A program made the position numbers and the translations under genes. The notes under the pieces are model-generated. The model did not search any database. It saw nothing but the letters and a program-made list of their open reading frames with translations, and was not told the origin of the DNA. A stretch of DNA of 29,260 nucleotides from Clostridiales bacterium (GTDB lineage Bacteria > Bacillota > Clostridia > Oscillospirales > Acutalibacteraceae): NCBI GenBank assembly GCA_012728445.1, contig JAAYFA010000146.1:1-29260 (forward strand), in the 5' to 3' direction. Below, one piece after another: positions 24,679-29,260 of the stretch; positions within the stretch are counted from its first letter, which is position 1, and each line of letters begins with the position of its first letter.

Positions 24679-25647
24679 ATGGGGAAAATCCCTGTTGTTG
24701 CGGTAGTCGGTCCGACCGCATCAGGCAAATCAACGCTTGGTATTGAGCTTAGTAAAAAATTAAACGGAGAGGTCATATCAGCGGATTCCATGCAGATATA
24801 CAAAAAAATCAGCATTGCGACTGCAAAACCGGCTGCTGACGAGATGCAAGGCGTTCCTCATCATCTTATTGGTATTATTGAACCGGAAGAGAACTTCAGC
24901 GTTGTACAGTTTTGTGCATTGGCAGAAGATTGTATCAATCAAATAACAAAACGCGGCAAGGTCCCCGTGATTGTCGGCGGAACGGGGCTGTATGTCGATG
25001 CGTTGCTTAATAACATTGCGTTTCCGGATACGAAAACAGATAGGTTGTTACGTGAAAACTTGCGCCTGAAGGCACAGCAGCAAGGCGCAAAAGCCTTACA
25101 TGATGAGCTGATGGGTGTTGATTTTGAAACGGCAACCAGTATCCACCCGAACGATACCGGCCGAATAATCAGAGCGCTTGAACTGTACCATACGACAGGC
25201 GAAAAACCGTCCGTTCACACGCGCTTATCAAAGCTACAGTCTTCCCCCTATATGCCTGTGATGATTGGGCTGAATTTCAGAAACAGAGCGCTTTTATATG
25301 AGAGAATTGACCGCCGAGTTGACGAAATGGTCGAAAAAGGTCTTCTTGAAGAGGCAAGTATGTTTTATAAAACCTATCAATCCGGCACATCACAGCAAGC
25401 GATTGGATATAAAGAGTTTTTCCCGTATTTTGAAGGAGAAATCAAGCTTGCCGATGCACTTGAAAAGTTAAAGCGTGAAACCAGACGTTACGCTAAAAGA
25501 CAGCTTACGTGGTTCAGAAAAAACGAAAAGACTCGTTGTCTCTTTGCAGATGATTATTTGACACAGGCTGAACTTACCGCAGCGGCTCTTCGTATGATTG
25601 ATGAAAGCAACGTTTTAAGAGGCGAGACAGAATATGAAAAAGAGTAA
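24679..25647 (+). CDS. miaA: tRNA dimethylallyltransferase
   Basis: The 322-residue enzyme transfers the dimethylallyl group to A37 of tRNAs reading UNN codons, making i6A for MiaB. The start is placed at 24679 because GGGAGGGA (24665-24672) precedes it. An in-frame ATG at 24655 overlaps the mutL stop but has no ribosome site, so 8 extra residues are possible. Motifs are the P-loop GPTASGKST (11-19), SADSMQIYK, TAKPA, PHHLIG and GGTGLYVDALL. The C-terminal region has Q-Q-A-I-G-Y-K-E and KRQLTWFRK. A36-A37-A38 of the window's tRNA-Leu(CAA) is a fitting substrate context. It is fourth in ylbF-mutS-mutL-miaA and overlaps the next gene by 14 bases. Confidence 0.96.
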   Translation: MGKIPVVAVVGPTASGKSTLGIELSKKLNGEVISADSMQIYKKISIATAKPAADEMQGVPHHLIGIIEPEENFSVVQFCALAEDCINQITKRGKVPVIVGGTGLYVDALLNNIAFPDTKTDRLLRENLRLKAQQQGAKALHDELMGVDFETATSIHPNDTGRIIRALELYHTTGEKPSVHTRLSKLQSSPYMPVMIGLNFRNRALLYERIDRRVDEMVEKGLLEEASMFYKTYQSGTSQQAIGYKEFFPYFEGEIKLADALEKLKRETRRYAKRQLTWFRKNEKTRCLFADDYLTQAELTAAALRMIDESNVLRGETEYEKE

Positions 25648-26869
25648 GAAAAGAATAATCCTTTCGGCCATTGCAGTGCCGTTTATTTTGCTTTTTATTT
25701 ACGGTGTGTTCGGTAGTAACGATAGCTCCGTAAAAACAGAAGTTGTGTACGAAAAAATGTCTTTTACTTCGATCAATACCCGAGTATTTGTTGTCAGAGA
25801 TGAAAAGGTGATTGGCAAGGAGACATCTGCAACGGCAATACCTTTAATAAAAGACGGTTCTAAAGTAGCAAAAGGGGATCTGTTTTCTATTATTTGTGAC
25901 AACACAGAAGATGCTTCTGCATATTTAGAAGCGGAAAGAATTAAAGAGAATATTGCGCGGTATGAGCAATTTAGCAATAAACAGAGTTTAAGCGTAATTG
26001 ATATAGAGAAGTTGGACAAAGAAATCGATTTGATTTTTGCCAATATGCTGGACTCTGCAAACAAACAAAATTTTAGCGATTACACCGAGTTTGCGGATAG
26101 TTTAAAAGATAATCTAACCAACAGACAAATAGCGGTTGGTGTGCAAAACATCGATGTTGATGCAAAGATCGCTGCTTTGAAGCTAAAACTCGCGGAGCTT
26201 GAGGTAAAGGAACTATCAACCAGAAAGCTTTTTTCCGAACACGCAGGGTATTTTGTCAGCAAAACGGACGGAAACGAAAATACAATCCCTTTCAATAATT
26301 TTGAAAACATCACCGCGGCTGAGATTGAACAGGCAATTTTCGGCGTGAATAATGTAGCTATAGCAGAAACGTCGGGAAAGATAATTACCGGCTTTAATTG
26401 GTATTTACTTGCTGCTATTAACAATGCCGAGATAGGCGAGCTTAAAGTTGGGGATAAAAAAGAGATTCTGGTTGGTAAAAACGCAGAGGTTGCTTTACGC
26501 GCGACGGTGTATTCCATAAACCGTTTATCCGGCGATAAGACATCGGTTTTGTTCGTGTGTAATCAAATGAACGAAACATATGCGCACTTGAGGGCTGAAG
26601 ATGCTCAGATTGTAATGAGCAGATATACCGGGTATAAGATTAGCAACACAGCAATAAGAACAAAAGACAACGTCAAAGGCGTCTATGTCGTAAGAAACAA
26701 TGTTGTTGTTTTTCGAAAGCTGAATATTTTGGAATCGCAGGAAACCTACAGTATAGCGGAAATACCACCGAACAAACCGGATAACGAAGGATATAAAAAT
26801 ATTAAGCTTTATGATGAAATTATTGTGGAGGGAAAAAATCTTTATGAAGGAAAAGTTGTCAAGAGATAA
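25634..26869 (+). CDS. Membrane-anchored HlyD-like (adaptor-type) protein
   Basis: The 411-residue protein starts with K-K-S-K-K-R and one hydrophobic helix (about 8-26), so it is probably anchored with the rest outside. After a beta-rich stretch with a lipoyl-like half motif (about 65-90, I-K-D-G-S-K-V-A-K-G-D) comes a helical part (about 95-200). A return to beta sequence follows, including the second lipoyl-like half and K-V-G-D-K-K-E-I-L-V-G. This layout is that of HlyD/MFP adaptor proteins. No inner-membrane pump or outer channel gene is next to it. Such genes are often found before yggS-sepF in Clostridia, so a cell-envelope or division role is possible but not shown. It overlaps miaA by 14 bases and yggS by 26. 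Confidence 0.7.
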   Translation: MKKSKKRIILSAIAVPFILLFIYGVFGSNDSSVKTEVVYEKMSFTSINTRVFVVRDEKVIGKETSATAIPLIKDGSKVAKGDLFSIICDNTEDASAYLEAERIKENIARYEQFSNKQSLSVIDIEKLDKEIDLIFANMLDSANKQNFSDYTEFADSLKDNLTNRQIAVGVQNIDVDAKIAALKLKLAELEVKELSTRKLFSEHAGYFVSKTDGNENTIPFNNFENITAAEIEQAIFGVNNVAIAETSGKIITGFNWYLLAAINNAEIGELKVGDKKEILVGKNAEVALRATVYSINRLSGDKTSVLFVCNQMNETYAHLRAEDAQIVMSRYTGYKISNTAIRTKDNVKGVYVVRNNVVVFRKLNILESQETYSIAEIPPNKPDNEGYKNIKLYDEIIVEGKNLYEGKVVKR

Positions 26870-27569
26870 GCGGATGTCTTCCATTGAAGAGAATATTAAG
26901 TATATGAACAACAATGTTGCGGCAGCTGCTTTGGCATCCGGAAGGAAGCCGGAAGATATACAGGTTATGGCTGTAACGAAGACAGTTGAGCCGCTTTATA
27001 TTAATCACGCAATTTCGTGCGGAATCAAGCTTATCGGTGAAAACCGCGTTCAAGAATACCTCGGCAAAGTCGACTCACTTGTTGTCGGCGACTGGGAGGC
27101 ACATCTAATCGGCCACTTGCAAACTAATAAAGTACGGCAAATAATTGGTAGAGTATCGATGATCCAGTCCGTTGACAGTGTGAAAATAGCAAAAGAAATT
27201 GGCAAAAGAAGTATTGACGCAGGAATAGTCACGCCTGTATTAATGGAAGTTAATGTGGGGTCGGAACTAAGCAAGTTTGGCTTCTCGATGGATTCCGCTG
27301 TTGAGAAAGCGTATGAGCTAGCCGAAATAAAAGGCATAAAACTGCATGGGATTATGTCAATTCCGCCCATATCCGACGATGAAAAGCTAATTCGGCAAAA
27401 TTTTTCAAATATAAAGGGTCTGTTTATTGACATTTATGACAAAAGAATAGATAATGGTAGCATGATAATTTTATCAATGGGAATGTCCGGCGATTATCGA
27501 CAGGCAATCATCGAAGGGTCGAATTTAATAAGAGTCGGGTCAGCAATTTTTGGCATGAGAGAAAATTAA
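26844..27569 (+). CDS. yggS: YggS/YlmE-family PLP homeostasis protein
   Basis: The 241-residue protein belongs to the YggS family, which binds pyridoxal 5'-phosphate and maintains PLP and amino-acid balance. The cofactor lysine is K46 in V-M-A-V-T-K. G-E-N-R-V-Q-E, H-L-I-G-H-L-Q-T-N-K, E-V-N-V-G, and S-M-G-M-S-G-D-Y are all present. The start at 26844 is preferred because GGAGGG (26827-26832) lies 11 bases upstream. An ATG at 26874 gives a more family-like length (231) but lacks a ribosome site. It sits directly before sepF, as in the ylm cluster of Gram-positives, where yggS (ylmE), sepF (ylmF) and divIVA are neighbours. Confidence 0.93.
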   Translation: MKEKLSRDKRMSSIEENIKYMNNNVAAAALASGRKPEDIQVMAVTKTVEPLYINHAISCGIKLIGENRVQEYLGKVDSLVVGDWEAHLIGHLQTNKVRQIIGRVSMIQSVDSVKIAKEIGKRSIDAGIVTPVLMEVNVGSELSKFGFSMDSAVEKAYELAEIKGIKLHGIMSIPPISDDEKLIRQNFSNIKGLFIDIYDKRIDNGSMIILSMGMSGDYRQAIIEGSNLIRVGSAIFGMREN

Positions 27570-27586
27570 AATAGGAGGAAGAAAAG

Positions 27587-28072
27587 ATGGCATGGTTTGA
27601 AAAGGTAAAGAAATTCATCAACACGTCATAGGAAGAGTATGAGGACTATGAATTTGAGTCTTCCGAAGGTTCAATAGCTTACGAAACAAAGAAACCAAGG
27701 TTTGAAGAAGCGGTCTATCACAGTTCATCTCCCAATCCTTCCTCGGCAAAAGAAACGAGCGGCAATATTGTTGACTTCAATTCATCAAGTTCGAAGCCGC
27801 ACGTTGTGTTTAAGAAACTTGACCGTTTTGAAGATGTTGCCGGTGTAGCGGATGTACTGAACGAAAAGCGCATAGTAGTGCTTAATTTGGAAACTTGTCA
27901 GCCGGATATCTCCAGGCGCATCATCGACTTTCTTTATGGCGTGGCCTATGCGAATAATGGCGAGCTTAAACGTATTGCAGGCAGAGCATACATCATAACC
28001 CCATATAATGTTCCGCTGACAGGCGAGTTGCTTGACGAGGCTGATAGTTCAAGTATGGGAATTACTTTCTAA
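27587..28072 (+). pseudogene. sepF: Cell division protein SepF, interrupted by an in-frame TAG near its start
   Basis: ATG 27587, after AGGAGG (27573-27578), opens a 161-codon frame. A TAG at codon 15 (27629-27631) interrupts it; the same frame then runs clean to the TAA at 28070-28072. The first 14 residues (MAWFEKVKKFINTS) are the amphipathic membrane-binding helix of SepF. After the stop come the acidic linker (EEYEDYEFE), as in Bacillus SepF, and the conserved SepF domain (about 72-152, with V-V-L-N-L-E and R-I-I-D-F-L-Y-G). SepF links the FtsZ ring to the membrane. A GTG at 27806 could start the bare domain but has no ribosome site. The residue lost is probably Glu/Asp or similar. SepF is important where FtsA is missing, so a true null here would be costly. 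Confidence 0.9.
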
Positions 28073-28096
28073 ATTAAAAATTGGAGGAGTGAATTT

Positions 28097-29260
28097 ATGC
28101 TTACACCTGCTCAAATACGGAGTCATAGGTTTATATCTGCAGTTCGCGGTTCATACAAGGCGGAAGAGGTTGATACTTTTTTTGAAGACGTTGCCGCCTC
28201 GTATGAGCAGGCCTTCAGAGAAAACGCCGAACTGATTAAAAAGATTAGCGTACTTGCCCAAAAGGTTGAGGAGTATCGCGATGAGGAAGATAACATCAAG
28301 GCCACACTCCTTACCGCACAGCGCGTAGCGGATGAGATGAGTAGCGATGCTCGAGAAAAATCGGCTCAAATGCTCCAATCGGCAACCGACAAGCTTGAAT
28401 ATGCTGAGTCAAGTTCTAAGATTAAGTCTCAAGTTATTATCGATGAGGCTAATAAAACAGCGCGCGATAAAATTTTTGAAGCTGAGATCAAAGCCAATCA
28501 AACTTTAGCCGATGCGGCCAAAAAGGCTGAAGAGTTATTAGCGGAATCAAAAAAAGAATCTGTCGAGCAACTTGAAAAGATCAAAGATGAACTTCAAAAA
28601 GAAAACTTATGCCTTGAAATCCTGAAAAAAGAGTCCTCTTCTTTCAGAGAAGAGTTGTTAGAAAGATATAATCAGCACATGGCTTTTATTCATGAAATTC
28701 CGGCTGCCGTTGCTGACACAATCAAGCCGAGAACCGACCCGAATGATGACGATTGCGAGTCAGCCGAAGTCGCTGCGAAAGTTCCGGAAGAGGACATAAG
28801 CGTTGATGAAACTATGCTCAACGAAAGCTCGGAAGAAAATTCTTCTGAAGAATTCGTCAGTTCTGAAGCTGACGATGACGAAGAGGATTGTTTCGAAGAG
28901 CAAGCTGACGCTGCGATTGAACTTGACGATGAAGGTGAGGGGGCTCCGGTGGATATTGCCGACCCTTGCCGTGAAGAATTAATCAATAAGACGGATGAAC
29001 CCGAAATTAAGCAAAAGGGTTTTGACGATGCCATTGATGAAATTGAAGACTTTCTCTCCGAAAGTGAAGAATCCGTTGCCAAAAATATGTCTAACGTGCA
29101 AGAAGATCAGCAAACTGATTTTTCCGATGATGACGGCAACGAAGAATCCAACGCGTCTCAATGTCCGACGAAGACAGATGGAGTCGTAGTGTGTGACGAA
29201 GAAGACGACGACGACGAAGAAGAAGACGAAGAAGACGAAGACAACGACGAAGACAACGAC
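28097..29260 (+). CDS. divIVA: DivIVA-family coiled-coil protein with a highly acidic tail (3' end outside window)
   Basis: ATG 28097 follows GGAGGAG (28083-28089), 24 bases after the sepF stop. The frame stays open for 388 codons to the window edge, so the C-terminus is missing. Residues 1-60 fit the DivIVA N-terminal domain (M-L-T-P-A-Q-I, R-F, R-G-S-Y-K-A-E-E-V-D-T-F-F-E-D-V). DivIVA marks curved membrane at poles and division sites. A long coiled coil rich in K/E/A follows (about 30-200). From about residue 211 the protein is strongly acidic, and the last 22 codons seen (29195-29260) encode 20 Asp/Glu and two Asn. The second half is much longer and more acidic than the usual DivIVA tail. 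Its position after sepF is the classical one. Confidence 0.9.
   Translation, partial: MLTPAQIRSHRFISAVRGSYKAEEVDTFFEDVAASYEQAFRENAELIKKISVLAQKVEEYRDEEDNIKATLLTAQRVADEMSSDAREKSAQMLQSATDKLEYAESSSKIKSQVIIDEANKTARDKIFEAEIKANQTLADAAKKAEELLAESKKESVEQLEKIKDELQKENLCLEILKKESSSFREELLERYNQHMAFIHEIPAAVADTIKPRTDPNDDDCESAEVAAKVPEEDISVDETMLNESSEENSSEEFVSSEADDDEEDCFEEQADAAIELDDEGEGAPVDIADPCREELINKTDEPEIKQKGFDDAIDEIEDFLSESEESVAKNMSNVQEDQQTDFSDDDGNEESNASQCPTKTDGVVVCDEEDDDDEEEDEEDEDNDEDND

Noticed and set aside
6005..27631. TAG reassigned as a sense codon genome-wide
   Set aside because: recA and recX end in TAG at the family-expected lengths, and the third broken gene has TAA, which ends most genes here.
29195..29260. 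Terminal GAC/GAA tract as a non-coding microsatellite or CRISPR-like repeat
   Set aside because: It stays in frame with the DivIVA coding sequence and has no spacer structure.

Overview
The window looks like chromosome of a Gram-positive Clostridia-type Firmicute, most likely of the Oscillospirales/Ruminococcaceae kind. That placement is an inference from gene content, not a database hit. It rests on strong AGGAGG-type ribosome sites, frequent TTG starts, a T-box leader for cysteine, a Gram-positive-type LexA box before recA, a zinc-type L28, and the order ylbF-mutS-mutL-miaA followed by yggS-sepF-divIVA. TGA, TAA and TAG are all used as ordinary stops, so the standard bacterial code applies. 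No mobile element, CRISPR array or phage gene is visible.

Layout. (1) 1-6505 is accessory carbohydrate/phosphoester metabolism. It holds a secreted metallophosphoesterase on the minus strand, cut by the window start, then a YdjC/ChbG-type deacetylase with its own promoter and terminator, then a three-gene unit: a DUF4838 glycosidase-like protein, a PHP-domain phosphoesterase and an alpha/beta hydrolase broken by an in-frame TAG. (2) 6531-8301 holds a bidirectional terminator, tRNA-Leu(CAA) on the minus strand, an aspartate carbamoyltransferase carrying only the zinc ribbon of PyrI at its C-terminus, and rpmB on the minus strand. (3) 8425-12263 is recA (SOS-type promoter), recX, rimO and pgsA. 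(4) 12323-18018 is a cysteine T-box leader, cysE, cysS and a complete ECF transporter (T, fused A-A', S) with no visible terminator in between. (5) 18048-25647 is miaB, ylbF, mutS (broken by an in-frame TAA), mutL and miaA. (6) 25634-29260 is a membrane-anchored HlyD-like protein, yggS, sepF (broken by an in-frame TAG) and a DivIVA-family protein whose extremely acidic tail runs off the window end.

How the genes work together. MiaA and MiaB form the i6A/ms2i6A tRNA modification pathway, and the window's own tRNA-Leu has the A36-A37-A38 loop these enzymes use. RecA, RecX, MutS and MutL are DNA-repair functions. SepF and DivIVA act at the division site or poles. CysE and CysS link cysteine synthesis to tRNA-Cys charging under one tRNA-sensing leader.

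The most notable observation is three otherwise intact, conserved genes (alpha/beta hydrolase, mutS, sepF) each interrupted by one in-frame stop, with no frameshifts elsewhere. This could be real nonsense mutation in a mismatch-repair-defective lineage, readthrough or suppression, or base errors in the assembly. The sequence alone cannot decide. I see no clearly new multi-gene system. The best leads beyond the stops are the PyrB-zinc-ribbon fusion, the possible T-box-coupled ECF transporter, and the DUF4838/PHP/hydrolase unit of unknown substrate.
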